Part shown: one piece after another, positions 1 to 5,030 of the stretch
How the letters are laid out: the number at the start of each line of letters is the position of its first letter
How positions within the stretch are numbered: the stretch's first letter is position 1
From: Streptosporangiaceae bacterium
GTDB lineage: Bacteria; Actinomycetota; Actinomycetes; Streptosporangiales; Streptosporangiaceae
NCBI GenBank assembly: GCA_030050125.1
Contig: JASIJN010000212.1
Coordinates: 1 to 5,030, forward strand
Reading direction: 5' to 3'
Length of the DNA stretch: 5,030 bases
Translations under genes and position numbers: made by a program
The notes under the pieces: model-generated
The model's database searches: none
What the model saw: the letters and a program-made list of their open reading frames with translations, nothing else
Told to the model about the DNA's origin: nothing

Positions 1-942
1 ATGGCCGCGTGGAAGCTGGCCCCCGCGCTGGCGGCGGGGAACACCTGCGTGCTCAAGCCCGCCGAGACCACGCCGCTGACCGCGCTGCTGCTGGCCGAGG
101 TGTGCCAGCAGGCCGGGCTGCCGCCCGGCGTGGTGAACGTGCTGACCGGCGCGGGCGAGACCGGCGCCGCGCTGGTGGCCCACCCCGGCGTGGACAAGGT
201 CGCGTTCACCGGGTCGACCGAGGTCGGCAAGCAGATCCAGCGGACGGTCGCGGGCACGGGCAAGCGGCTGACCCTCGAGCTCGGCGGCAAGGCGGCGAAC
301 GTGGTCTTCGACGACGCGCCGGTCGAGGCGGCGGTCGAGGGGATCGTGAGCGGCATCTTCTTCAACCAGGGCCACGTCTGCTGCGCCGGCTCCCGGCTGC
401 TGGTGCAGGAGTCGGTCGCCGACGTGGTGGTGGACCGGCTCCGCGAGCGGCTCGGGACGCTGCGGCTCGGCGACCCGCTGGACAAGAACACCGACATCGG
501 CGCGATCAACTCCCGCCAGCAGCTGGACAAGATCCGCGAGCTGTCCGAGGCGGGGGAGGCCGAGGGCGCCGAGCGCTGGTCGCCGCCGTGCCCGCTGCCG
601 GACCGCGGCTACTGGTTCCCGCCCACGGTGTTCACCGGGGTGGCGCAGTCGCACCGGATCGCCCGGGAGGAGATCTTCGGCCCGGTGCTGTCGGTGCTGA
701 CGTTCCGCACGCCCGAGGAGGCGGTCACGAAGGCCAACAACACCCCGTACGGGCTGTCCGCCGGGGTCTGGACCGACAAGGGCAGCCGGATCCTGTGGCT
801 GGCGCAGCGGCTGCGCGCGGGCGTGGTCTGGGCCAACACCTACAACCGGTTCGACCCGGCCAGCCCGTTCGGCGGGTACCGCGAGTCCGGCTTCGGGCGG
901 GAGGGCGGCAGGCACGGCCTGGCCGCGTACCTCGATGCCTGA
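1..942 (+). CDS. NAD(P)-dependent aldehyde dehydrogenase, C-terminal two-thirds (5' end outside window)
   Basis: This gene encodes an aldehyde dehydrogenase that should oxidise an aldehyde to its acid in the cytosol with NAD(P)+. The 313 visible residues begin inside the cofactor-binding domain, right after where the family's PWNFPL motif would be. The ATG at position 1 therefore is not the true start, and roughly 160-170 residues of a usual 480-500 are missing. Visible motifs are the cofactor-contacting Lys19 in VLKPAE, the FTGST turn (69-73), the general base Glu93 in LELGGK, the catalytic Cys127 in NQGHVCCAGS, EEIFGPV, and PFGGYRESGFGRE near the end. All catalytic residues that can be seen are intact. 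The protein stops at AAYLDA, just short of the KTV tail that most ALDHs carry. It overlaps the next gene by 8 bp, which implies translational coupling. The substrate is not readable from the sequence; acetaldehyde from deoxyribose-phosphate breakdown is an inference from the neighbouring upp. Confidence 0.95.
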   Translation: MAAWKLAPALAAGNTCVLKPAETTPLTALLLAEVCQQAGLPPGVVNVLTGAGETGAALVAHPGVDKVAFTGSTEVGKQIQRTVAGTGKRLTLELGGKAANVVFDDAPVEAAVEGIVSGIFFNQGHVCCAGSRLLVQESVADVVVDRLRERLGTLRLGDPLDKNTDIGAINSRQQLDKIRELSEAGEAEGAERWSPPCPLPDRGYWFPPTVFTGVAQSHRIAREEIFGPVLSVLTFRTPEEAVTKANNTPYGLSAGVWTDKGSRILWLAQRLRAGVVWANTYNRFDPASPFGGYRESGFGREGGRHGLAAYLDA

Positions 943-1939
943 CCAGAAACCAGCGGCCAAGAAGTCGTCAAGCAGCAAAAAGACCTCGGCCCCGGGAAGG
1001 GCGGCAGCCGCGACGGCCGGCCGGAGGCCGGCCCGAGCGGATGGCGCGCGGGGGGGCCTGGGGGGGTCGTCCCCCCGGGTCAGCACTGACCGGCTGGAGG
1101 TCCGCAAGACCTACAAGCTGTTCATCGGCGGGGCGTTCCCCCGGTCGGAGTCGGGCCGGTCCTACCCGGTGACCGCGCCGGACGGCACGCTGCTGGCCCA
1201 CGCCGCGCTGGCCTCCCGCAAGGACGCCAGGGACGCGGTCGTGGCCGCGCGGGCGGCGTTCGGCCGCTGGTCCGGCGCGACCGCCTACAACCGCGGCCAG
1301 GTCCTGTACCGGGTGGCCGAGATGCTCGAGGGGCGCCGCGAACAGTTCGCGAGTCTGTGCGTTCACAGCGAGAATATTGAACGCTCCGGCGCGGAGCGGG
1401 AGGTCGCGGCGGCGATCGATCGCTGGGTGTGGTACGCGGGGTGGCCGGACAAGGTGGCGCAGGTCGCCGGGGCGGCCAACCCGGTGGCCGGGCCGTACTT
1501 CAACTTCAGCGTCCCGGAGCCGACCGGGGTGGTGGCGGTGCTGGCGCCCGGGGATTCCGGGCTGCTCGGGCTGGTCAGCGTGCTCGCCCCGGTGATCGCC
1601 ACCGGCAACACGGCGGTCGTGATCGCGAGCGAGCGGCGGCCGCTGGCCGCGGTGGCGCTGGCCGAGGCGCTGGCCACCTCGGACCTCCCGGGCGGGGTGG
1701 TGAACGTGCTCACCGGGCGCGCCGCCGAGCTCGCGCCGGTGCTCGCCGGGCACATGGACGTCAACGCGATCGACCTGACCGGCGCCGAGCCGCGGTCCCG
1801 GGCCGAGCTGGAGCGGCTGGCCGCCGAGAACGTCAAGCGGGTGTTCGCGGCCGAGGAGGACTGGGCCGCCCCGCCCGGCATCCGCCGGATGCTGGCGTTC
1901 CTGGAAACCAAGACCGTCTGGCATCCGGTCGGGATCTAG
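935..1939 (+). CDS. Degenerate aldehyde dehydrogenase-family protein lacking the catalytic domain
   Basis: The 334-residue product is an ALDH paralogue. Residues 1-57 are a Lys/Ser/Ala/Gly-rich, probably disordered extension. From about 58 ([17 protein letters not shown]) it follows the ALDH N-terminal and cofactor-binding domain to about 285, including ATGNTAVV and [11 protein letters not shown], both closely matching the upstream gene. Key residues are lost: the PWNFP motif is PGDSG, so the oxyanion Asn becomes Asp207, and the cofactor Lys becomes Ile230. The roughly 200-residue catalytic domain with the Glu and Cys is absent. The protein nevertheless ends with an ALDH-like tail, [14 protein letters not shown]. 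It should not be an active dehydrogenase alone; a structural partner for the upstream ALDH is my inference. The ATG at 935 overlaps the upstream stop and has no clear ribosome binding site, so a later start past the low-complexity part is possible. The frame is open and clean throughout, which argues against a decaying pseudogene. Confidence 0.88.
   Translation: MPDQKPAAKKSSSSKKTSAPGRAAAATAGRRPARADGARGGLGGSSPRVSTDRLEVRKTYKLFIGGAFPRSESGRSYPVTAPDGTLLAHAALASRKDARDAVVAARAAFGRWSGATAYNRGQVLYRVAEMLEGRREQFASLCVHSENIERSGAEREVAAAIDRWVWYAGWPDKVAQVAGAANPVAGPYFNFSVPEPTGVVAVLAPGDSGLLGLVSVLAPVIATGNTAVVIASERRPLAAVALAEALATSDLPGGVVNVLTGRAAELAPVLAGHMDVNAIDLTGAEPRSRAELERLAAENVKRVFAAEEDWAAPPGIRRMLAFLETKTVWHPVGI
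1050..1076 (+). repeat. G-run/C-run tract with hairpin potential inside the degenerate ALDH gene
   Basis: Two runs of seven G (1050-1056 and 1060-1066) are followed after TCGT by six C (1071-1076). The second G-run and the C-run can form a 6-bp stem with a 4-base loop. The tract encodes the Gly-rich linker around residues 39-48. It lies in the low-complexity N-terminal extension, where length changes would be tolerated. Runs of this kind are prone to slippage and sequencing error. Confidence 0.6.
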
Positions 1940-1942
1940 ATC
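1933..1942. other. Perfect 10-bp palindrome carrying both stop codons of the convergent genes
   Basis: GATCTAGATC is self-complementary and centred on CTAG (1936-1939). The ALDH-like gene ends ATC TAG on the plus strand, and upp ends ATC TAG on the minus strand, so both proteins finish with Ile-stop using the same bases. The flanks add partial pairing (1926-1932 with 1943-1949, with a G-T pair and one mismatch). The site could give a weak bidirectional hairpin, but there is no T-tract, so I do not call it a terminator. Confidence 0.6.
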
Positions 1943-2577
1943 TCGCCGAACAGGCGGTCGCCGGCGTCGCCGAGGCCGGGCACGATGTAGCCGCGCTCGT
2001 TCAGCCTCTGGTCCAGCCCGGCCGTGACCACCCGGACCGGGACCGGCTCGTCGGCCGGGAACGCCGCCTCCAGCCTGGCCACGCCCTCGGGGGCGGCCAG
2101 CAGGCAGATCGCGGTCACCGCGGCCGCGCCCCGCCCGGCCAGCATGCCGACCACGGTCTCCAGGGTGCCGCCGGTGGCCAGCATGGGATCGAGCACGAAC
2201 GCGTCACGGCCGGTCAGGTCGGCCGGCAGCCGGGCGGCGTAGGTCGTGGCGACCAGCGTCTCCTCGTCCCGGGCCAGGCCGACGAAGCCGACGTCGGCGC
2301 TGGGCAGCAGCCTGGTCATGCCGTCGAGCATCCCGATGCCCGCCCGCAGCACCGGGACCACCAGCGGATTGGGCCGGGCCAGCTTCACCCCGGTGGCGAC
2401 CGCGACCGGTGTGGTGACCGAGACCGGCTCGGTCTTCATGTAGCGGGTCGCCTCGTAGGCGAGCAGCGTCACCAGCTCGTCGGTGAGCCTGCGGAACGTC
2501 GGGGTCTCGGTGCGGGTGTCGCGGAGCGCCGTCAGTTTGTGCGCGATGAGCGGATGGTCGGCAACCAGCGTCTGCAT
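1936..2577 (-). CDS. upp: Uracil phosphoribosyltransferase
   Basis: The enzyme converts uracil and PRPP to UMP and pyrophosphate, the pyrimidine salvage step, in the cytosol. At 213 residues it has the normal length for bacterial UPRT. The PRPP-binding loop is [11 protein letters not shown] (128-138). The uracil-binding C-terminal signature [12 protein letters not shown] is at 197-208. Other family segments are PTFRRL (26-31), YEATRYM (41-47) and [13 protein letters not shown] (75-87). The ATG at 2577 fits the family N-terminus ([16 protein letters not shown]). No good Shine-Dalgarno sequence precedes it. It lies 63 bp downstream of mftR on the same strand, so read-through from mftR is possible, and it converges on the ALDH genes with overlapping stop codons. 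In Mycobacterium tuberculosis upp likewise converges on a pmmB/purine nucleoside phosphorylase pair, as I recall, which supports a nucleoside salvage neighbourhood. Confidence 0.97.
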   Translation of the reverse strand: MQTLVADHPLIAHKLTALRDTRTETPTFRRLTDELVTLLAYEATRYMKTEPVSVTTPVAVATGVKLARPNPLVVPVLRAGIGMLDGMTRLLPSADVGFVGLARDEETLVATTYAARLPADLTGRDAFVLDPMLATGGTLETVVGMLAGRGAAAVTAICLLAAPEGVARLEAAFPADEPVPVRVVTAGLDQRLNERGYIVPGLGDAGDRLFGEI

Positions 2578-2587
2578 GCCCGGTAGT

Positions 2588-2615
2588 GTGGCCTGCCCGC
2601 GGGGCCGGGCGCCAC
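2588..2615 (-). terminator. GC-rich hairpin in the mftR-upp gap: possible terminator or upp leader structure
   Basis: GTGGC (2588-2592) pairs with GCCAC (2611-2615), and GCCCG (2595-2599) pairs with CGGGC (2606-2610). Together these give a 10-bp stem with a 2-base bulge and a 6-base loop. It falls in the 63-bp gap after mftR and ends about 10 bases before the upp start codon. No T-tract follows on the minus strand, so classical rho-independent termination is doubtful. Actinobacterial terminators often lack one. A leader hairpin affecting upp translation is an equal alternative. Confidence 0.35.
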
Positions 2616-2640
2616 CGGGCCGGGCCAGTGACCGCGCGCG

Positions 2641-3288
2641 CTACCCGCCGTCGGGCCCGAACGCGGCGGCGAGTTCGCGCATGGCCCGGTCCAGCAGTTC
2701 GCCGAGCTCGGCGTCGGCGGACTCCAGCCACTGCTCGTACGCGGCGACCGCCACCCCGAGCGCGACGTAGGCGATGGTCCTCGGGGCGAGGGCGTCCGGG
2801 GGCTGGCCCAGCCGCCCGCCCGCGAACTCGGCGATCACCTCCCGCCACGCCGCGTAGCGCAGCGTGGAGTGCGCCTGCAGCGCGGGCGTGCGCAGGATCA
2901 GCTCCATCCGCCGCCGGTGGAACGGAACCTGCTCGGGCGCGATCCGGTTGAAGTCGACGACCGCCACCCGGATCGCGTCCATCAGCGGGGTCCGCGCCGG
3001 GCAGATCTTGAGCCGGGCGCGCATCCGGTCGAGCTCGGCCTCGAAGTTCCCCCAGGGGACGTCGTTCTTCGACGGGAAATACCGGAAGAACGTCCGGCGC
3101 GCGATGCCCGCCGCGGCGGCGATGTCGTCGATGGTCGTGCGCTCGAACCCGCGCCGCCCGAACAGCTCGAAGGCCGCCTGCTCGAGTTCCTCGCGGGAGG
3201 TGACCCGGCGGCGCCCGGCCCGGCCGACCCGCCCGGCAGACCGCGCCCCCGGACCGGGCCGAACCTCTCCCGGAATCGCCCGCACCAC
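2641..3288 (-). CDS. mftR: TetR-family mycofactocin system transcriptional regulator
   Basis: This 215-residue protein is a TetR-type repressor. The N-terminal DNA-binding domain spans about residues 24-75, with the helix-turn-helix around TIDDIAAAAGIARRTFFRYF (52-71) followed by PSKNDVPWG, a stretch I recognise as typical of MftR. The remainder is the helical ligand/dimer domain (about 85-208) and is more variable. From published work on mycobacterial MftR, the regulator represses the mft genes and is relieved by long-chain acyl-CoA; I infer the same here. The reading frame is closed by a TGA at 3298-3300, so only GTG 3288 or GTG 3285 can start it. Neither has a Shine-Dalgarno sequence, and the first ~20 residues are Gly/Pro/Arg-rich, so translation may be weak or leaderless. 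It is divergent from mftA, the normal arrangement for a regulator of the mft operon, and likely represses itself through the shared region. Confidence 0.92.
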   Translation of the reverse strand: MVRAIPGEVRPGPGARSAGRVGRAGRRRVTSREELEQAAFELFGRRGFERTTIDDIAAAAGIARRTFFRYFPSKNDVPWGNFEAELDRMRARLKICPARTPLMDAIRVAVVDFNRIAPEQVPFHRRRMELILRTPALQAHSTLRYAAWREVIAEFAGGRLGQPPDALAPRTIAYVALGVAVAAYEQWLESADAELGELLDRAMRELAAAFGPDGG

Positions 3289-3379
3289 AGGAGCATGTCA
3301 CGGCATGGTCCCCGGGGCGAGCGACGAACCCTCGTGAGTTCCCTGAACGCGCCGTCTCGGGCCATGGCCGGTCCGCCCC

Positions 3380-3407
3380 TTGTGTCGTGGCACTCGGTGT
3401 CTTTACT
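3380..3407 (+). promoter_or_regulatory. Candidate promoter for mftABC
   Basis: TTGTGT (3380-3385) and TTTACT (3402-3407) could be -35 and -10 elements with a 16-bp spacer. They match three and four of six bases of the housekeeping consensus. A transcript from about 3414 would have a leader of roughly 55 nt before the mftA ATG. The match is moderate, and it is the best in the region because TA steps are almost absent elsewhere here. Confidence 0.35.
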
Positions 3408-3424
3408 GTCTGCACTGAGTGCCA
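3388..3424. promoter_or_regulatory. Inverted repeat, candidate MftR operator
   Basis: TGGCACTC (3388-3395) and GAGTGCCA (3417-3424) form perfect 8-bp inverted arms, extending imperfectly to about 13 bp with 11 of 13 positions matching. The right arm lies within GCACTGAGTGC (3412-3422), itself a perfect palindrome. The left arm lies within the related GCACTCGGTGT (3390-3400). The centres of these two 11-bp elements are 22 bp apart, about two helical turns, so two repressor dimers could bind the same DNA face. They would cover the -35/-10 spacer and the start region of the candidate mftA promoter, as expected for repression. Assignment to MftR is inference from position and TetR-family habit. 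Confidence 0.55.
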
Positions 3425-3457
3425 GTTACCGGCGGCAGGCGGCCGCCGGGGAAAGGC

Positions 3458-3462
3458 GGAGG
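3458..3462 (+). promoter_or_regulatory. Ribosome binding site of mftA
   Basis: GGAGG sits 5 bases before the ATG at 3468. It decides the mftA start in favour of 3468 over the in-frame upstream GTG at 3387, which lies inside the operator, and over ATG 3486. Confidence 0.75.
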
Positions 3463-3467
3463 CGGTC

Positions 3468-3620
3468 ATGACCGAGCAGGCAGTGATGGAACCGACGACG
3501 GTCGCCGAGCGGGCGCAGGCGCGGCCGGCCGCCGGCGACGCGGCGCCGGACGAGGCGCTCGTCGCCGAGGAACTCCTGGTCGAGGAGGTGTCGATCGACG
3601 GGATGTGCGGTGTCTACTGA
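3468..3620 (+). CDS. mftA: Mycofactocin precursor peptide
   Basis: This 50-residue ribosomal peptide is the source of the redox cofactor mycofactocin. The C-terminal signature VEEVSIDGMCGVY (38-50) is nearly invariant in the family. In characterised systems MftC oxidatively decarboxylates the final Tyr and crosslinks it to the Val, and MftE then releases the VY-derived moiety. Residues 1-37 are an acidic, Ala-rich leader that should be bound by MftB. The mycobacterial peptide is about 30 residues, so this leader is clearly longer; a start at Met7 (3486) would give 44. A strong GGAGG supports 3468. The stop overlaps mftB by 11 bp, so MftA and MftB translation is probably coupled. Transcription is probably from the promoter near 3380-3407 under MftR control. 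Confidence 0.95.
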   Translation: MTEQAVMEPTTVAERAQARPAAGDAAPDEALVAEELLVEEVSIDGMCGVY

Positions 3621-3915
3621 GCTGTCTACGGAGCTGCCCGGCGCCGGCGGGTTCGACCTGGACCGCCCGTGGCAGATCGACGACCGGGTAGCGGTGCGGC
3701 CCGAGCCGTTCGGCGCGCTGCTGTATCACTTCGGCACCCGCCGGCTGTCGTTCCTGAAGAACGCCACGGTGCTCGCGGTGGTGCGGTCGCTGGCCGAGCA
3801 CCCGAGCGCGCGCTCCGCCTGCGCCGCCGCGGGCGTGTCCGCGGCGGCGCTGCCCGCCTACCAGCGGGCCCTGGCCACCCTGGCCGAGTCGTCGATGATC
3901 AGCGAGCGGTCGTGA
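3610..3915 (+). CDS. mftB: Mycofactocin biosynthesis chaperone (RiPP recognition element protein)
   Basis: The 101-residue product is a PqqD-like RiPP recognition element protein that binds the MftA leader and presents the peptide to MftC. The family hallmark is seen at 27-51: VAVRPEPFGALLYHFG followed by TRRLSFLKN, in the beta-hairpin/peptide-binding part. The helical C-terminal half (about 52-98) contains VLAVVRSLAEHPS and AYQRALATLAESSMI. The GTG start at 3610 lies inside the mftA C-terminal codons and is the only reasonable start before the conserved domain, giving the family's usual length of about 100. Its first ten residues include a repeated STEL caused by a 12-bp tandem duplication. 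The gene overlaps mftA by 11 bp and mftC by 4 bp (GTGA), fitting near-stoichiometric production of interacting partners. Confidence 0.94.
   Translation: MSTELSTELPGAGGFDLDRPWQIDDRVAVRPEPFGALLYHFGTRRLSFLKNATVLAVVRSLAEHPSARSACAAAGVSAAALPAYQRALATLAESSMISERS
3612..3635 (+). repeat. 12-bp imperfect tandem duplication across the mftA stop codon
   Basis: GTCTACTGAGCT (3612-3623) is followed directly by GTCTACGGAGCT (3624-3635), differing at one base. The first copy holds the last two codons and the stop of mftA (Val, Tyr, TGA). The second repeats the Val-Tyr codons with GGA in place of TGA. In the mftB frame the duplication gives STEL-STEL at residues 2-9. Confidence 0.75.
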
Positions 3916-5030
3916 CCGCCGGGCCGGCCACGCTGGTCGCGCAGTTCGAGCGCGGGCTGACCGCGCCGATCTGCCTGACCTGGGAGCTCACCTACGCGTG
4001 CAACCTGGCCTGCGTCCACTGCCTGTCCAGCTCGGGCCGCCGGGACCCGCGCGAGCTGAGCACCGCCGAGTGCCGTGAGGTCATCGACACCCTGGAGCGG
4101 ATGCAGGTCTTCTACGTCAACATCGGCGGCGGCGAGCCGACGGTCCGGCCCGACTTCTGGGACCTGGTCGATTACGCCACCGCGCACCGGGTGGGCGTGA
4201 AGTTCTCCAGCAACGGCGTCAAGATCGACCCGGCGGCGGCGCGGCGCCTGGCCGGGAGCGACTACGTCGACGTGCAGATCTCGCTGGACGGCGCGACGGC
4301 CGAGGTCAACGACGCCGTGCGGGGCGCCGGGTCGCACCAGACCGCGGTCAGGGCGATGGCGAACCTGGCCGCCGCGGGGTTCCGGGGATTCAAGCTGTCG
4401 GTGGTCGTGACCAGGCACAACGTGACCCAGCTGGACGAGTTCAAGGCGCTCGCCGACCGCTACGGGGCCCAGCTGCGGCTGACCAGGCTGCGCCCGTCCG
4501 GCCGCGGCGCCGACACCTGGCCCGAGCTGCACCCGTTGCCCGGGCAGCAGCGCCTGCTCTACGACTGGCTCGCCGCGCACGGCGAGCAGGTGCTGACCGG
4601 CGACTCGTTCTTCCACCTCTCCCCGTACGGCCAGCCCCTGCCCGGGCTGAACCTGTGCGGGGCGGGCCGGGTCGTCTGCCTGATCGACCCGGTCGGCGAC
4701 GTGTACGCGTGCCCGTTCGCGATCCACGAGAACTTCCTGGCCGGCAGCGTGCGCCAGCCCGGCGGCTTCGCCGCCGTCTGGCGCGACTCCGCGCTGTTCG
4801 CCGAGCTGCGCCGGCCGCAATCGGGCGGCGCCTGCCGTTCCTGCGGGTTCTACGACTCCTGCCGCGGCGGCTGCATGGCGGCCAAGTTCTTCACCGGGCT
4901 GCCGCTGGACGGTCCCGACCCCGAGTGCGTGATGGGTCACGGCGCCGAGGCGCTGCGGGCCGCGGACCGGGCGGCCGTGCCCCGCCCGGCGCCCGACCAC
5001 AGCCACCGTGGCCAGGCCCGGGCGGGGGGC
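3912..5030 (+). CDS. mftC: Mycofactocin radical SAM maturase (3' end outside window)
   Basis: MftC is a cytosolic radical S-adenosylmethionine/SPASM enzyme that decarboxylates and then crosslinks the Val-Tyr end of MftA, with MftB as partner. I translated it from GTG 3912, which forms a GTGA overlap with the mftB stop; 373 codons stay open to the window edge, close to the roughly 390-residue family length, so little is missing. The SAM-cluster motif CX3CX2C is Cys30, Cys34 and Cys37 (ACNLACVHC). The SAM-binding GGGEP is at 72-76, and the QISLDG strand follows near 122-127. The C-terminal SPASM domain has Cys249, Cys256, Gly262-X4-Cys267, then CX2CX5CX3C at 308, 311, 317 and 321, and Cys339. 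By analogy with anSME these eight cysteines can ligate two auxiliary [4Fe-4S] clusters fully. All key residues are present, so the enzyme looks functional. The end (DHSHRG onward) is Pro/Arg/Gly-rich, as expected for the family tail. Confidence 0.96.
   Translation, partial: MTAGPATLVAQFERGLTAPICLTWELTYACNLACVHCLSSSGRRDPRELSTAECREVIDTLERMQVFYVNIGGGEPTVRPDFWDLVDYATAHRVGVKFSSNGVKIDPAAARRLAGSDYVDVQISLDGATAEVNDAVRGAGSHQTAVRAMANLAAAGFRGFKLSVVVTRHNVTQLDEFKALADRYGAQLRLTRLRPSGRGADTWPELHPLPGQQRLLYDWLAAHGEQVLTGDSFFHLSPYGQPLPGLNLCGAGRVVCLIDPVGDVYACPFAIHENFLAGSVRQPGGFAAVWRDSALFAELRRPQSGGACRSCGFYDSCRGGCMAAKFFTGLPLDGPDPECVMGHGAEALRAADRAAVPRPAPDHSHRGQARAGG

Larger units (their letters stand above)
3289..3467. 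promoter_or_regulatory. Divergent mftR-mftA control region
   Basis: This 179-bp stretch is the only substantial non-coding DNA in the window. Its mftA-proximal part (about 3380-3430) is less GC-rich than the surrounding coding DNA and holds the candidate promoter, inverted repeat and ribosome binding site listed separately. The mftR-proximal half (3289-3375) shows no clear element. A minus-strand -10 for mftR could be TAAAGA (3405-3400), overlapping the same repeat, but no matching -35 is evident. Confidence 0.7.

Noticed and set aside
968..1924. Long open frames on the minus strand opposite the ALDH-like gene
   Set aside because: The plus-strand frame has clear ALDH motifs. The antisense translations are Arg/Gly/Pro-rich with no recognisable domain.
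1429..2586. Plus-strand open frame of 385 codons crossing the ALDH/upp junction
   Set aside because: It runs through two well-supported genes in other frames, and its composition is low-complexity Arg/Gly/Ala.
2632..2641. Alternating CG run just after mftR as a possible Z-DNA or special element
   Set aside because: It is only about 9-10 bp long and such runs are common by chance at this GC content.
3387..3467. Upstream in-frame GTG start that would make MftA 77 residues
   Set aside because: It lies within the inverted repeat and candidate promoter, has no ribosome binding site, and the GGAGG before 3468 gives a better start.
2204..3469. Minus-strand open frame of 421 codons across upp, mftR and the control region
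   Set aside because: It is an out-of-frame shadow of upp and mftR, both of which have clear family motifs in their own frames.
3972..4020. Possibility that the radical SAM gene is PqqE rather than MftC
   Set aside because: The precursor ends IDGMCGVY, the upstream gene is MftB-like and the regulator is MftR-like. No PqqA-type Glu/Tyr precursor is present.
3858..5006. Long open frame on the minus strand (382 codons)
   Set aside because: It lies antisense to mftC, whose cysteine motifs prove the plus-strand frame. Its translation is a Gly/Arg/Val/Pro-rich shadow typical of GC-rich antisense frames.

Overview
The window is very GC-rich, has a strong G/C bias at third codon positions, uses GTG starts freely and packs genes with short overlaps. 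Together with a mycofactocin locus this points to a high-GC actinomycete. The sequence does not allow a genus call. No RNA gene, insertion sequence or CRISPR array is visible.

Layout: positions 1-1939 (+) hold two overlapping aldehyde dehydrogenase (ALDH) family genes. The first is cut by the window start but keeps its catalytic residues. The second is a degenerate paralogue without a catalytic domain. Converging on them, and sharing the stop tetramer CTAG at 1936-1939, is upp (uracil phosphoribosyltransferase, 1936-2577, -). A plausible reading is the tail of a nucleoside/deoxyribose catabolism operon facing a pyrimidine salvage gene, with the ALDHs oxidising the acetaldehyde made by deoxyribose-phosphate aldolase. 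The upstream genes that would prove this are outside the window.

The second half is the start of a mycofactocin biosynthesis locus: a TetR-family regulator (mftR, 2641-3288, -), a divergent control region (3289-3467), then the tightly coupled genes mftA (precursor peptide), mftB (RiPP recognition element protein) and mftC (radical SAM/SPASM peptide modifier), running off the window end. MftB should deliver MftA to MftC, which oxidatively decarboxylates and crosslinks the C-terminal Val-Tyr of MftA. In known clusters mftD, mftE and mftF follow and finish the redox cofactor. They would lie beyond 5030.

The main points for a second look are: (i) the two ALDH proteins look structurally complementary, because the first stops just before the usual C-terminal KTV tail while the second has that tail but no catalytic domain; (ii) a two-site inverted repeat upstream of mftA is a good candidate MftR operator; (iii) the mftA leader is longer than the mycobacterial form, and a 12-bp tandem duplication repeats its Val-Tyr codons just past the stop. 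The mycofactocin system itself is already described; nothing here amounts to a wholly new system.
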